The position numbers and the translations under genes are program-made. The notes beneath the pieces are model-generated. The model had not been told where the DNA came from. It searched no databases and saw only the letters and a list, made by a program, of their open reading frames with translations. This document shows, piece by piece, positions 43,505-52,799 of a stretch of 64,000 bases of DNA (positions are counted from its first letter, which is position 1; every line of letters begins with the position of its first letter). This DNA comes from Anaerolineae bacterium (GTDB lineage: Bacteria; Chloroflexota; Anaerolineae; Aggregatilineales; Aggregatilineaceae), in assembly GCA_018432315.1 (NCBI GenBank), contig JAHDLB010000023.1, positions 124,001 through 188,000 on the forward strand, given 5' to 3'.

Positions 43505-46500
43505 TCACCGGATGCCCCACAGCCGGATGGTGCCATCGGATTCGCCGGACGCGAGCAGCGTGTCGTCGTTGTTGAACGCCACGCCGATGCTCGACGCGTC
43601 CAATGTCACCAGTCGGACACCCGCAACCCGGTCCCAGACCTGAACCCCGTCGCTCGTCGCCAGGGCGAGCAATGCGGAATCGGAACTAAAGGCCACGCCC
43701 CGGATGCGCTCCGCGCCGGAGCGCAGGACGACGGGGGCGACGCCTGCCCGGAGGGGCAGGATCCAGACGTTCGAGTCCTGTGTCTGCGCGGCGACGAACA
43801 GGCCGTCAGGGCTGAAGGCCAGCGCGGTGATGCGCGCTGCGGGGTCGGGCAGGACGATGCTGCGCTGCGCACCGGTCGCCAGGTCCCACAGCTTCACGGC
43901 GCTGCCCGGCGGGGTGACGATCCCGGCCAGCACCTGACCATCCGGGCTGAACGCCAGGTTTTGCACCGTGAGATCGGGGGCGTCGAGCAGAACAGCCTGT
44001 TCCGTTTGCGTCTCAAGGTCCCACAGCCTGACGACGCCATCCTGGCTCAGCGCCAGCAGCGCCCCGGTCGGGTTGAGAGCAACACTCTCTACCCGATCCG
44101 TCTTTCGTGGATTCCCACGAAGAAGCTCACCTGTCTCGACCTTCCAGATCCAGGCATCTGCCCCGGTGGAGATGCGGTAGAAATCGTGATGTCTGGTTAC
44201 CACGACCGGGCGATCGTCGCTGGGCTCGGCGTGATCCACCAGCAAGCCGGTCAGGGAACGGGGCTCGCCCTGAATGCCGGCAACAGATATGTCGTTGTTG
44301 CGAATCACAGCCGAATTTCGCCCCATTTCCAGGCTGACCAGCGCCCCCGTCGAGTCGAAGCTCAGGTACGACGCAGGATTGCGAAACTCGGTTAACACGC
44401 GCAGTTCCTCACCCGTGCTCACATCCCACAAGCGAATGCTATCGTCGGTGCCGACCGATAGCAGGCGGTTGCCGTCTGGGCTGAACAGAAGCTGGTCGAC
44501 CGGGGTCAGGTGCCCGCGTAAGATGGTGTGAGGGTCGGCGGTGTGCGGATCCCACAGCACGACCGTGGTTGGGATGATATCGGGCAGCGGATCGCAGGAG
44601 CTATTCATCAGGATGCCGGTCGCCAGTACGGAGCCGTCCGGGCTGAATGCGACCGCACCGCTGCCGAAAATGCAGCTCAACGCCCACCATTTTTCGACGT
44701 CTTCAGCGTTCGGCTCCAGCATGATGGTCAGATAAGAGCCGAACGTGGAGTAGGGGATCATGGTGCTGCCGTCCGGACTGAAAGCCATTTCATAGTAGCG
44801 CCCATCGCCGAAATACTCAAAACTGCTCAAAGTGGGAGTGCTCCAGCGAGGAGCCCGAATGCTTGGGGCGACATCGTGCAGTAGCCATTGATTCAGTGAG
44901 GCGGATTCCCAGCGAAGGTCAACTGTGAAGTAAAACACAGTCTTTCCATCTCGCGAAAACTGCGCGTTCGTTATATGTGGGTCCTGTTTCGAGTATTCTG
45001 TCCAATCCCCATTGTAGCGATCGAGCAGCGCGCCCGTTTCTGCGTCCCACAGGCGGGCAGCGATGTCGCCCGCCGAAACCAGCAGGCCCGCATCCGGGCT
45101 GAAATCGACGCTCAGCACCGTGTCCACGTGATCCCAGAGCACGTGTGCCGGTTCCCCAGTCTCCATGTTCCACAGCCGGATCGTGGAGTCCGCGCTGCCG
45201 GTGGCGAGCAAACGGCTGTCGGCGCTGAAGTCCAGCGTCGTGATAGCCCCGGTGTGCCCCGTCATCACGTGCTCCACACGGTCGGATTGCAGGTTCCACA
45301 AGTGGACTGCGAAATCCCGAGCCGCTTCGTTTTCTACGGCCAGTGCCAGGTAACGGCTGTCGGGGCTAAACAGCATCGTGCTGATCGTGCCGCTTGCGAC
45401 GGCAAGCAGGCGCGGCGGCTGGGTCAGGGTGGGGTCGTCGTACAGCCACACTCCGCGCGTGCCGAGCAGAGCAATCGTGCGCCCATCGGGTGACCACATC
45501 ACGTCGCGGACATTATCCCGGCCAAACTGTCCCAACAGGGCGATTTGATGAACATTCATGACGGCAAGCGGTTCAGTGGCGCTCGGCACGGTCGACAACA
45601 GCGGGGGGATGGAATCGGTGAGCGATAACGCGATCGGCGGAGGCGGAGGCGGCGCATGGGCGGCGACCGGCGAGACGATGCGAATCTCGCGGTAGGTGGG
45701 ATACGCGACGGATCGTCCATCTGGACTCCAGGCAATGGTTGAGTCCCAGCGATTCGCGGAACGATCCAACCCCAAACCCGTCTCCAGGCTGCCGGTAATC
45801 CGGGTCGAAACCGGATCGACGAGTGAAATGTCGTCCCGCCCGACGATGGCTAACCGGTCCTCATGTGTCCAACGCAGGTCAGAGGCGCGCCCTGGAATCG
45901 CCATGATTGGCTTACCCGTTAAAAGATCCCAGGCGCGGATCATGTTCGGGCCGGCGGCGGCGATCTTGCTGCCCGATGAATTCCAGGCCAGGCTGTGAGC
46001 CGATCTCAGGAATCCCCAGGCACTGAATATTTCTGTCCGTTGCTCCACGTCCCAGATTGCCAGTGTGCCGTTGAGGTTGGGGACCGCGAGCCGCATGCCA
46101 TCGGGGCTCCAAACGGGCGCGTACCAGTAGCTGTTGGCGAAATTCTGAGCGCCGACGATCCAGGCTTTGAGATGGCTCTGGGTTGTCAAGTCTTCGATGT
46201 GTCCCGTGGTAACATCCACTACCTTGACCATGCTCATGAAGAAGTTGGACGTTTCATATCGGCACGTCGTGACGGCCATACGTGTGCCGTCGGGGCTCCA
46301 GGCGAGTCCGTTGACATCCAGATCGTCCCTCAGCACGGTTTCGCCGCCTGTGTTGATGTCCAGAATCGTGATGGGCCGCGCCACCTCTATGATCCGAAAA
46401 TCGTCCCCTGCGTCTGGTGCTCCATTGACTGCCAACCTGGTGCTGTCCGGGCTCCAGACGATCTCGTCAGGCGCGTAATCGAAATCGGCGATCAATTCTC

Positions 46501-46702
46501 CGCTGCTCACCTCGATCACCTGGACGTTGGTATCGTGGTCTTCATCGGTGGCGAGGAAGGCAATGTACCGGCTGTCCGGGCTCCACACCAGGTGGCGCGC
46601 GGTCCGTTCCAGCGCGATCGAGTGGGGCGGTTGGGGTTCCTGAGCGTGGCCGGTTGGCGTGCAGCACAGCAGGACGAACAACACGAGGGCAAATCGCTTC
46701 AT
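43505..46702 (-). CDS. Secreted WD40 beta-propeller protein
   Basis: 1,065 residues with a signal peptide (FALVLFVLLCCTPTGHAQ) and then only WD40 repeats, for example HLVWSPDSRYIAFLA, LVWSPDGTRMAVTTCRYE-like blocks, ATGSADSTIRLWNMETGE, LLSVGTDDSIRLWDVSTGE and LLASGESDGTIRLWGIR at the end. At least 12 repeats are visible, so two propellers are likely. No catalytic domain is present. GGAGGATG before this ATG was used for the start. The repeats resemble those of the giant kinase, a lineage habit. The binding partner is unknown. Confidence 0.9.
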   Translation of the reverse strand: MKRFALVLFVLLCCTPTGHAQEPQPPHSIALERTARHLVWSPDSRYIAFLATDEDHDTNVQVIEVSSGELIADFDYAPDEIVWSPDSTRLAVNGAPDAGDDFRIIEVARPITILDINTGGETVLRDDLDVNGLAWSPDGTRMAVTTCRYETSNFFMSMVKVVDVTTGHIEDLTTQSHLKAWIVGAQNFANSYWYAPVWSPDGMRLAVPNLNGTLAIWDVEQRTEIFSAWGFLRSAHSLAWNSSGSKIAAAGPNMIRAWDLLTGKPIMAIPGRASDLRWTHEDRLAIVGRDDISLVDPVSTRITGSLETGLGLDRSANRWDSTIAWSPDGRSVAYPTYREIRIVSPVAAHAPPPPPPIALSLTDSIPPLLSTVPSATEPLAVMNVHQIALLGQFGRDNVRDVMWSPDGRTIALLGTRGVWLYDDPTLTQPPRLLAVASGTISTMLFSPDSRYLALAVENEAARDFAVHLWNLQSDRVEHVMTGHTGAITTLDFSADSRLLATGSADSTIRLWNMETGEPAHVLWDHVDTVLSVDFSPDAGLLVSAGDIAARLWDAETGALLDRYNGDWTEYSKQDPHITNAQFSRDGKTVFYFTVDLRWESASLNQWLLHDVAPSIRAPRWSTPTLSSFEYFGDGRYYEMAFSPDGSTMIPYSTFGSYLTIMLEPNAEDVEKWWALSCIFGSGAVAFSPDGSVLATGILMNSSCDPLPDIIPTTVVLWDPHTADPHTILRGHLTPVDQLLFSPDGNRLLSVGTDDSIRLWDVSTGEELRVLTEFRNPASYLSFDSTGALVSLEMGRNSAVIRNNDISVAGIQGEPRSLTGLLVDHAEPSDDRPVVVTRHHDFYRISTGADAWIWKVETGELLRGNPRKTDRVESVALNPTGALLALSQDGVVRLWDLETQTEQAVLLDAPDLTVQNLAFSPDGQVLAGIVTPPGSAVKLWDLATGAQRSIVLPDPAARITALAFSPDGLFVAAQTQDSNVWILPLRAGVAPVVLRSGAERIRGVAFSSDSALLALATSDGVQVWDRVAGVRLVTLDASSIGVAFNNDDTLLASGESDGTIRLWGIR

Positions 46703-46868
46703 GGGAGTCCATCCTCCGACATTCTGTGGGTGCCTGTATTCACATTCTAGGCCGACCCGTCGCCCCCATTCAACCTTCGCTTGTCCATCGTCCAACATAC
46801 GCCGGAGGTATGCGATTCAGTCTCCGCGACAACACCGGGCGCCATCGAGTGAACCGGGTGCCAAGAGT

Positions 46869-47000
46869 CTACAAACGGGATTGTGTGAAGCCGATCTGCT
46901 CGCGGTCCGGATAGTTCTTGTCGCGCCACACCGCGCATTTCTCAGCCAGTAGTTTTGCCATCCCACCCTCCGGGGCTATGAGCGTCGTGTGGAACCCGAC
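46869..47000 (-). pseudogene. Fragment of an unidentified coding sequence
   Basis: The stretch ends in VGFHTTLIAPEGGMAKLLAE-KCAVWRDKNYPDREQIGF and a stop. It has coding-like composition and no shadow on the other strand, but the upstream part of the frame looks random. I do not recognise the family and treat it as a 3' relic. The rest of the 46703-47252 stretch holds nothing I can support. Confidence 0.35.
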
Positions 47001-47252
47001 TGTACTGCACGATTCTGCTGCGAGTGGTGCTGCGGGGGAAACGCTCTGTGGGGAGAACGAGCGGCATCGGGGCAGCGCCGGAGGGAACTGGGTCGATCGC
47101 CATTCTGCGCGATAGCAGATGACATCTGACCGCGTTCGGAACGGTTCCCGGATGCCGGATTCTGGCCCAATGTACGCCCTCAAATAGCTTCCGATTACTC
47201 ATCGAAATCAGAGCATGAAATCTCCCCATCTCACCCCCTGGAGGACCCCACC

Positions 47253-47942
47253 ATGACCAACCCTGACGACAACCAACTGACCCTCATCGACCCATCCGAC
47301 AATGCCTTAGCCCACGTCGGCCAGGTCGCCAACCACTACGCCGCACAGAACGTCTTCGCCGACTACCTGTCGCGCAAGGCCGACAACACCATCCGCCGGC
47401 AGGCAGCGGACCTCGCCCGCTTCGTGGAGTTCCTCAACCAGGTGGGGGAGCAAGCGGGCCTGCGGCTCGGCGCAGCATTGGGCGGGTTCGCGCGGGCCAT
47501 CGCCGCGTTCCCCGACGGTCCCGAGCTGGACGCCACCGCCTGGCGCGGTGTGACCTGGGGGCTGGTCGAGGGCTTCCGCAACTGGATGGTCGCCCAGGGC
47601 GACGCGGTGGGCAGCATCAACGTGCGGCTCTCAACCGTCAAGGCCTACGCCAAACTCGCGACGAAGGCCGGCGTCCTCTCCGCCGAAGAGCTGGCCATGA
47701 TCCGCACGGTGGCGGGTTATGCCCACAAGGAAGCGCGGCGCATCGACGAGCGGCGCGAGACCTCCCAGCGCGGCAGCAAGAAGTCGGCGGCGGTCCACAT
47801 CGCGCAGAAGCAGGCCAAGAAGCTCAAATCACAGCCCGACACGCCCCAGGGTCGCCGCGACGCCTTGCTCATGTGCCTGCTGTTGGATCATGGGCTGAGT
47901 GTCGGGGAAGTCGCCCGGCTGCAGGTGTCCGACTTCGACGGC
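47253..47942 (+). pseudogene. Tyrosine recombinase (phage integrase), truncated
   Basis: N-terminal SAM-like DNA-binding domain (ADYLSRKADNTIRRQAADLA, GAVGSINVRLSTVKAYAKLA-like) followed by the beginning of the catalytic domain (LLMCLLLDHGLSVGEVARLQVSDFD). The first catalytic Arg, normally after the Leu in GLR, is replaced by Ser, and the domain stops at DFD where the sequence switches to a membrane protein. The catalytic His and Tyr are absent, so it cannot recombine. GGAGGA upstream is intact. Likely remnant of an integrated element. Confidence 0.78.
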
Positions 47943-47944
47943 TG

Positions 47945-48291
47945 TTGTGGTACTGGCGGGAACAACATTTGCGATCATCGCATGCTTTCTCCGAATAGGT
48001 GAGGAGCAATTCAGTTTCACCTTGTTCGGAAGTCGCACATCATACCGCTATGATACCGGAGACGCTATTGTGGACAGCATACTAATCTTGATGGGCGGTG
48101 GGTTTCTAGCTCTTGCACTAGCAGCTACAGCGGAGATTTTCGAGTTGTTTATCAGCGTTGAGGAAAACACACGTGTTTCACGGATGGCCTTGATGCGACT
48201 GGTAAAACAACTGCCGCCTGCAAATCCTGTCTCCAACCCGCAGAGCCGCATGTTAACGGAGACAAGGCACGAACAGGATATGGGGTTTTGA
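47945..48291 (+). pseudogene. Membrane protein 3' fragment fused after the recombinase
   Basis: From the junction an open frame gives VVVLAGTTFAIIACFLRI and ILILMGGGFLALALAATAEI, two membrane spans, then a basic tail (MALMRLVKQLPP). There is no start signal of its own; the frame begins inside the recombinase. It is read as the distal half of another gene joined by recombination at about 47940. The family is unknown. Confidence 0.45.
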
Positions 48292-48490
48292 CCGCAAGGG
48301 AGACAGCGACCTGTCCCAAGATCGCTCTTCCTGCAATTGATTCAGCATGGTGCAGTGCCCCTATTTAGGTTTGCAAAGTGGGCCAGGGATTGACGCGGCC
48401 CAACCCGTTCCGAATCTGTGCATGTCCTGGCAAGCCGACGCCAAGGAAAACGATGGTAGAATAGAGAGAGTCAATCGCGGAGAAACGACG

Positions 48491-48748
48491 ATGCACAGCA
48501 CGAGCGCACGCACAATCTTTGATGTGATCACCGATTTCCTGGCATCGGATCCCACGCCGGAAGAACTCATCGCCTACCGGCTGCCGGGCGATCTCCAGGC
48601 GCGAGTCGATGAACTGGTCGAGCGCAACGGGGAGGGGCAGTTGACCTTCGACCAGCAGCAGGAGCTATACGATTTCATGCGCGCCGACGAGATGATGGCG
48701 ATGCTGAAAGCCAAGACCAAGCTCCGGCTGCGGAAGATCGATCGGTGA
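48491..48748 (+). CDS. Small acidic helical protein, antitoxin-like
   Basis: 85 residues without a signal: FDVITDFLASDPTPEELIAY, GDLQARVDELVERNGEGQL and FDQQQELYDFMRADEMMAML. Helical, with an acidic core and a basic tail (KAKTKLRLRKID). It resembles the small proteins that precede PIN/RelE toxins in Chloroflexota and Cyanobacteria, but no toxin follows, so the antitoxin idea rests only on similarity. GGAGAAACG before the ATG supports the start. The following 449 bases up to the HNH gene hold no further gene, apart from a palindrome. Confidence 0.55.
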   Translation: MHSTSARTIFDVITDFLASDPTPEELIAYRLPGDLQARVDELVERNGEGQLTFDQQQELYDFMRADEMMAMLKAKTKLRLRKIDR

Positions 48749-48932
48749 GCGTCACGAGTGAGTAGCGGCGGGTCGTCCGCGAGCTGGCAGGCAACTGCCG
48801 CTGACGTTCTGCGCACTAACGGGGCCACCGCGCACGGCATCGCCGGATGGTTATGCTTCTTGGTGAGTATCCCTGCACCAAAGCGTAACCTGACCCCCTC
48901 CCGACGCGGGACCCGCTGAAACGTTCCAGTGC

Positions 48933-48950
48933 TCGGGAACCGGTTCCCGA
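48933..48950. repeat. Dispersed palindrome GGAACCGGTTCC, copy 1
   Basis: TCGGGAACCGGTTCCCGA is a perfect 18-base palindrome. Related copies occur at 49749 and 52450, all in the accessory zone. It may be a protein-binding site or a transposition target. Confidence 0.5.
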
Positions 48951-49197
48951 TATGCCGTGGACAGCTTGCCGACTGATCGGCGTGATTCCCTGGGCCGGAG
49001 TATCTTCTCACCAGGCCGAATCCATGCTACACTATCCCTGTGGTTGAGCTGCGCGCCCGACCACGTCCCCTGAACGACTGACTGACAGCACGATATCGCG
49101 AACGAGTGCCCGGTGACGGGTTTTTTGCGTTGCGCAGCCCCTCCTCGCTTTTCCTCGCCCGCGTTCCTCGCATATCCACCTCCAGGAGTGACCCCAC

Positions 49198-49740
49198 ATG
49201 TCTCCATCTATCTCCCTCAACATGGACACCTTCGCCATCGTCGATGACGACGACTACGAGAAGGTCAAACCGTACAACTGGTTCCTGTCCGGCACGGGCT
49301 ACGCGGTGGCATTCGTGCCGGTGAACGGGAAGTTCAAGCTCACCTACCTGCACCGGTTCATCATGGATGCCCAGCCGGGGCAGTGCGTGGACCACATCAA
49401 CGGCTATTCGTTGGACAACCGGCGGAACAACCTGCGGTTGGCGACGGCGGTTCAGAACGGGCAGAACCGGCGTGTCAGCCCGCTGTCCAGCACGGGGTTG
49501 AAAGGTGTGGCCTACCACCAAGGTCGGCGCAAGTATCACGCCCGCATCCAGTTGCAGGGCATCCGCTACTTCCTCGGCTTCTTCGAAGATGCCGAGACGG
49601 CGGCGCTGGCGTATGACGAGGCTGCCCGGCGGCTGTTCGGCGAGTTCGCGGTGTGCAACTATCCGGACCGGGAGGCGCCAGAGTCCATCGTCCGTCAGGT
49701 GGCCGAGCGCCTGAAGAAGCGCGGGCTGACGCTGGATTGA
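49198..49740 (+). CDS. HNH endonuclease with AP2-like domain (homing-type)
   Basis: Residues about 50-90 hold the HNH motif: YLHRFIMDAQPGQCVDHINGY followed by LDNRRNNLRLAT. A second block, GVAYHQGRRKYHARIQL-QGIRYFLGFFEDAETAALAYDEA, is an AP2-type DNA-binding fold. This pair is typical of free-standing phage homing endonucleases that nick or cut DNA at a recognised site. 180 residues, complete, with CAGGAG upstream. It lies in an accessory zone with a broken recombinase, fitting selfish mobility. Active-site residues look intact. Confidence 0.88.
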   Translation: MSPSISLNMDTFAIVDDDDYEKVKPYNWFLSGTGYAVAFVPVNGKFKLTYLHRFIMDAQPGQCVDHINGYSLDNRRNNLRLATAVQNGQNRRVSPLSSTGLKGVAYHQGRRKYHARIQLQGIRYFLGFFEDAETAALAYDEAARRLFGEFAVCNYPDREAPESIVRQVAERLKKRGLTLD

Positions 49741-49748
49741 TCACTCCC

Positions 49749-49760
49749 GGAACCAGTTCC
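49749..49760. repeat. Dispersed palindrome GGAACC-GTTCC, copy 2
   Basis: GGAACCAGTTCC just after the HNH gene differs from copy 1 in one central base. It lies between convergent genes. Confidence 0.4.
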
Positions 49761-49777
49761 CGCGGCTGTACCGAGGC

Positions 49778-50662
49778 TCAGAGGTAGACGATGCAGCCGC
49801 GGGTTTCCATTTCGCTCAGCCACTCGTCGTCCAGCGCCACAGGATTCCAGCGAAGGTCGAGCTTCTGGAGGTTGGCCAGTCGGTCGATGGCGCTGGTAGG
49901 TAACGCCGTCAACTGGTTGTCGCGCAAATCAAGCTCGATCAGTTGCTCGAGCTGGGCGATGTTCTCCGGCAGCGCTGAGATGCGGTTTTTCCTCAGATTG
50001 AGCCTGCGCAGTCCCCTTTGCTGCCAGACAGCATCGGGCAGGGATGCGATCTGATTCCCTTCCAGATGCAATTCGCGCAACTGCGCCAGTTCTGCCATGC
50101 TGGCGGGCACAGAGGTGAGGCGGTTGTGGGTAGCCTTCAACTCGATGAGGTTCGCCAGATTACCGACAGTGTTGGGCAGCGCCGCCAGTTGATTGTGATT
50201 TACGTTCAGGTATATCATCCGGCTGAGATTGCCGATGGATGCTGGCAGCGCTTCCAGGCGATTCGTGTGCAGATACAGAAAGCGAAGGCCACTCAGCGCA
50301 CCGATTGTGTCGGGTAGTCGCGCCAGATTGTTACCTGCTGTATCCAGCACTTCCAGGTTCTTCAAATCACCCAGTGACGCGGGTAGGTCGGCGAGTTGGT
50401 TGTGGTGGACGTAGAGCTGCGTCAGATGAGACAGTCGCCCGATCACTTCCGGCAGGGCGGCCAGGACGCCGTAGCGAATAGCGAGCGCGGTGATCTGGCC
50501 GTTCGGCGCAAAGAATCCGACTGGCAGGTTCTCGTTCGCGCGTGCCAGATGCGGGATGCGTGACCCTGCCTCCAGATAGTCGGTGCTCTGCAGTATGGCC
50601 TCTATCTCGGTCAGAATTCGCGACTCAAGTTCGGATAGCGTTATCCCCGCGTACGTGGCCAT
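49778..50662 (-). CDS. Leucine-rich-repeat protein
   Basis: 294 residues, almost all LRR: repeats of the form LxxLxxLxLxxNxLxxLPxxIGxL (for example LYVHHNQLADLPASLGDLKN, LDTAGNNLARLPDTIGAL, LNVNHNQLAALPNTVGNL). About nine repeats of 23 residues are seen, capped by a short N-terminal helical region and a C-terminal cap (LDLRWNPVALDDEW). No signal peptide or enzymatic domain. LRR proteins of this kind bind other proteins; the partner is unknown. It ends convergent with the HNH gene. Confidence 0.9.
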   Translation of the reverse strand: MATYAGITLSELESRILTEIEAILQSTDYLEAGSRIPHLARANENLPVGFFAPNGQITALAIRYGVLAALPEVIGRLSHLTQLYVHHNQLADLPASLGDLKNLEVLDTAGNNLARLPDTIGALSGLRFLYLHTNRLEALPASIGNLSRMIYLNVNHNQLAALPNTVGNLANLIELKATHNRLTSVPASMAELAQLRELHLEGNQIASLPDAVWQQRGLRRLNLRKNRISALPENIAQLEQLIELDLRDNQLTALPTSAIDRLANLQKLDLRWNPVALDDEWLSEMETRGCIVYL

Positions 50663-50700
50663 GATTTAGTTCGCTTTCTGTGCCGCTACTTGTTGTGATC

Positions 50701-51447
50701 CTATTCTTCCACCGGAAGCGCCGGGCGTGCAGCGGGGTAGACCAGCTCCAGATCGTCAATTCGCACGTCGAACTGCTCGAACTGCTGCCCTGCGGCGTCG
50801 GCCAAGTGCTTGACGGTCTGCCGCGCCTGCTGCGTCCACTGCCTGGCTTGGGACACCATCTCGCCCGCAGTCTCGCCTAGCCAGGGCTGTGCCCGCTGAA
50901 CCACCCGGCTCAGCACACGCACCCCATCAGCTAACAAGGTACTATCCACCGGATAGTGGATGTTGGTTTCAACCACCGTGCCATCCGTGCGCAGTTGCCG
51001 TCCACGGGTGACTTTCAGCTCCCGAGCCATCCGCACCACGTGGTCCAACACCTCATGCAGTGTTTCAGGCTGAATCAGATTGGCCCAGCGGATCAGCACG
51101 GTATCATCCGGCACCGTGTTGAAATACACCCGGCAAAACTGCCGTAACACCAGGCTGTCGCTCACCCACTGCTCCGTCTCTTCATAACTCCACCCGTAGA
51201 GATGTTTGACCACCAGCATCCGCAGCACTACTTCCACCGGCGTGGAGTGCCGTCCGGTTTTCAGGGTCCCCGGTCGCCGGTGGCTCAAATCGCGTTTGAC
51301 CGTTTCAAACAGCCGGTCGTCTTCCAACAACTCATCCAAGTGCGTCAAGACCGGCTCCATTTGCCTACTCAACTGGGGCACATAGCGGAACACATTCGTC
51401 GGGGCATAGCGGTCGCGCAGCATCGTCGACTTCCTTTTCTTCACCAT
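50701..51447 (-). pseudogene. Transposase of the ISNCY/IS1182-like group, C-terminally truncated
   Basis: The N-terminal half of a roughly 450-residue transposase is present: PVEVVLRMLVVKHLYGWSYE, SDSLVLRQFCRVYF, VPDDTVLIRWANLI, and TDGTVVETNIHYPVDSTLLAD with the first DDE Asp. The remaining two acidic residues are missing because the frame ends at ARPALPVEE. The element is interrupted beside the IS5-like element, and no inverted repeats of its own could be recognised. Confidence 0.75.
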
Positions 51448-51498
51448 TTGCTGCTATTCTACCGCTCCTGCCCCCTTGTTTTGCACCACAATCTAGTA

Positions 51499-52375
51499 CT
51501 AGAGCGTGTTATGCACTTTTGCGACGGACGATGCTACACTGAGGGCATGAGCGAACGAAAACCCTACCCCAGTGATGTGAGTGATGACGAATGGGCGTTT
51601 GTGGTGCCGTATCTGACGCTGATGACGGAAGCGGCGCCACAGCGCGAGTATCCCCTGCGCGAGGTGTTCAATGCTCTGCGCTACGTGGTGCGGGGCGGGA
51701 TTCCCTGGCGGATGCTGCCCAACGACCTGCCGCCGTGGCACGCGGTGTATCAGCAGACGCAGCGCTGGCTGAAAGCGGGCGTGTTCGAAGCAATGGTGCA
51801 TGACCTGCGCGAGGTGCTGCGGCTGGCCGCCGGTCGCAACGCGCAGCCGAGCGCGGCCATCTTCGACAGCCGGACGCTGCAATCCAGCCCGGAAAGCGGC
51901 CAGCGCGCGGGCTATGACGGAGCCAAACGACGCAAGGGCAGCAAGACGCACATGGCGGTCGATACCTTGGGTCACCTGCTGGCGCTGTATGTGACCGCTG
52001 CCAATGAACAAGACCGTGCCCAGGTGAGCTAGTTGGCGCAAGCCGTCCAGGACGCGACCGGCCAAACCGTCGAAGTGGCCTTTGTCGACCAGGGCTACAC
52101 CGGTGCACAGGCCGAACAGGCAGCTGCCGACCAGGGCATCCGCCTGGAAGTCGTCAAGCTGCCCGGCGCCAAGCGCGGCTTTTTGCTCCTGCCACGCCGC
52201 TGGGTGGTCGAACGCTCCTTCGGCTGGGCGGCGCGTTTTCGCCGGCTGGCTCGTAACTATGAGCGTGTGCCCGAAACCCTGAAAGGCTTGCATTTCCTGG
52301 CCTTTGCTATCGTGATGGCTCATCGTTTCGTTCAACTCATGGCTCATGTGCTCTAAAGTGCATAACAGCCTCTAG
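51499..52375 (+). mobile_element. IS5-family insertion sequence, about 0.88 kb
   Basis: Terminal inverted repeats of 21 bases: CTAGAGCGTGTTATGCACTTT at the left and, read inward, CTAGAGGCTGTTATGCACTTT at the right, two mismatches. The element encodes one transposase. The CTAG at both tips suggests a CTAG target, though a duplication beyond it was not found. It lies between the truncated transposase and the membrane protein gene. Confidence 0.82.
51547..52356 (+). pseudogene. IS5-family transposase with one in-frame amber codon
   Basis: N-terminal DUF4096-type block (LTLMTEAAPQREYPLREVFN, GGIPWRMLPNDLPPWHAVYQ) and the DDE core: AIFDSRTLQSS (first Asp), VEVAFVDQGYTG (second Asp) and RWVVERSFGWAARFRRLARN (Glu). 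TAG at 52030-52032, after DRAQVS, is the only defect; the frame continues unchanged. It is inactivated by one point mutation or may be read through. Everything else is full length. Confidence 0.85.
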
Positions 52376-52449
52376 GTGCTCATCCGCCAGAGACACGAGC
52401 CGGGGACATTCCTCGGCTCTTTTCGTTTCCGAAGCGTGTGGGCCATCTG

Positions 52450-52461
52450 GGAACCGGTTCC
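52450..52461. repeat. Dispersed palindrome GGAACCGGTTCC, copy 3
   Basis: GGAACCGGTTCC, identical in the core to copy 1, lies seven bases before the duplicated gene tail at 52468. Confidence 0.45.
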
Positions 52462-52467
52462 GAGTGG

Positions 52468-52539
52468 TCACTCCGAGCGGTGGCGCAGTCCCGTGGCGGC
52501 CAGCCAGCAGGCTTGCAGCCAGAGCATCTCGGCCAGGTC
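52468..52539 (-). pseudogene. Remnant paralogue of the small gene at 53.9-54.2 kb
   Basis: Read on the minus strand this gives DLAEMLWLQACWLAATGLRH-RSE and a stop, nearly the same as the tail ETLWLRACWLAATELRQRSE of the intact gene about 1.4 kb away. Only the tail is left. A local duplication followed by loss explains it. The rest of the 52376-52799 stretch holds no gene I can support. Confidence 0.6.
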
Positions 52540-52799
52540 CATAATGATGCTGGGGCTCTACCACGCGAACCAGTACGGTGTATTAGCCGTGTGACACGAG
52601 AATAGTGACCACCGACCATGCTCCCAAAGACATGATCTTCATGACACGCCTTGAGGAGCGTTTTTTCCGCCGCATAGAGCCGACGGTTTCGCGCTGCAAC
52701 ACGTGCACCGTGATGTGGGCCAGCACATGATTGCGGCTCACAACGCGCCGCAGCGATTCCGCGTATAGTGGAATATGTTCAATGGTTTTAGGGGTCCCC

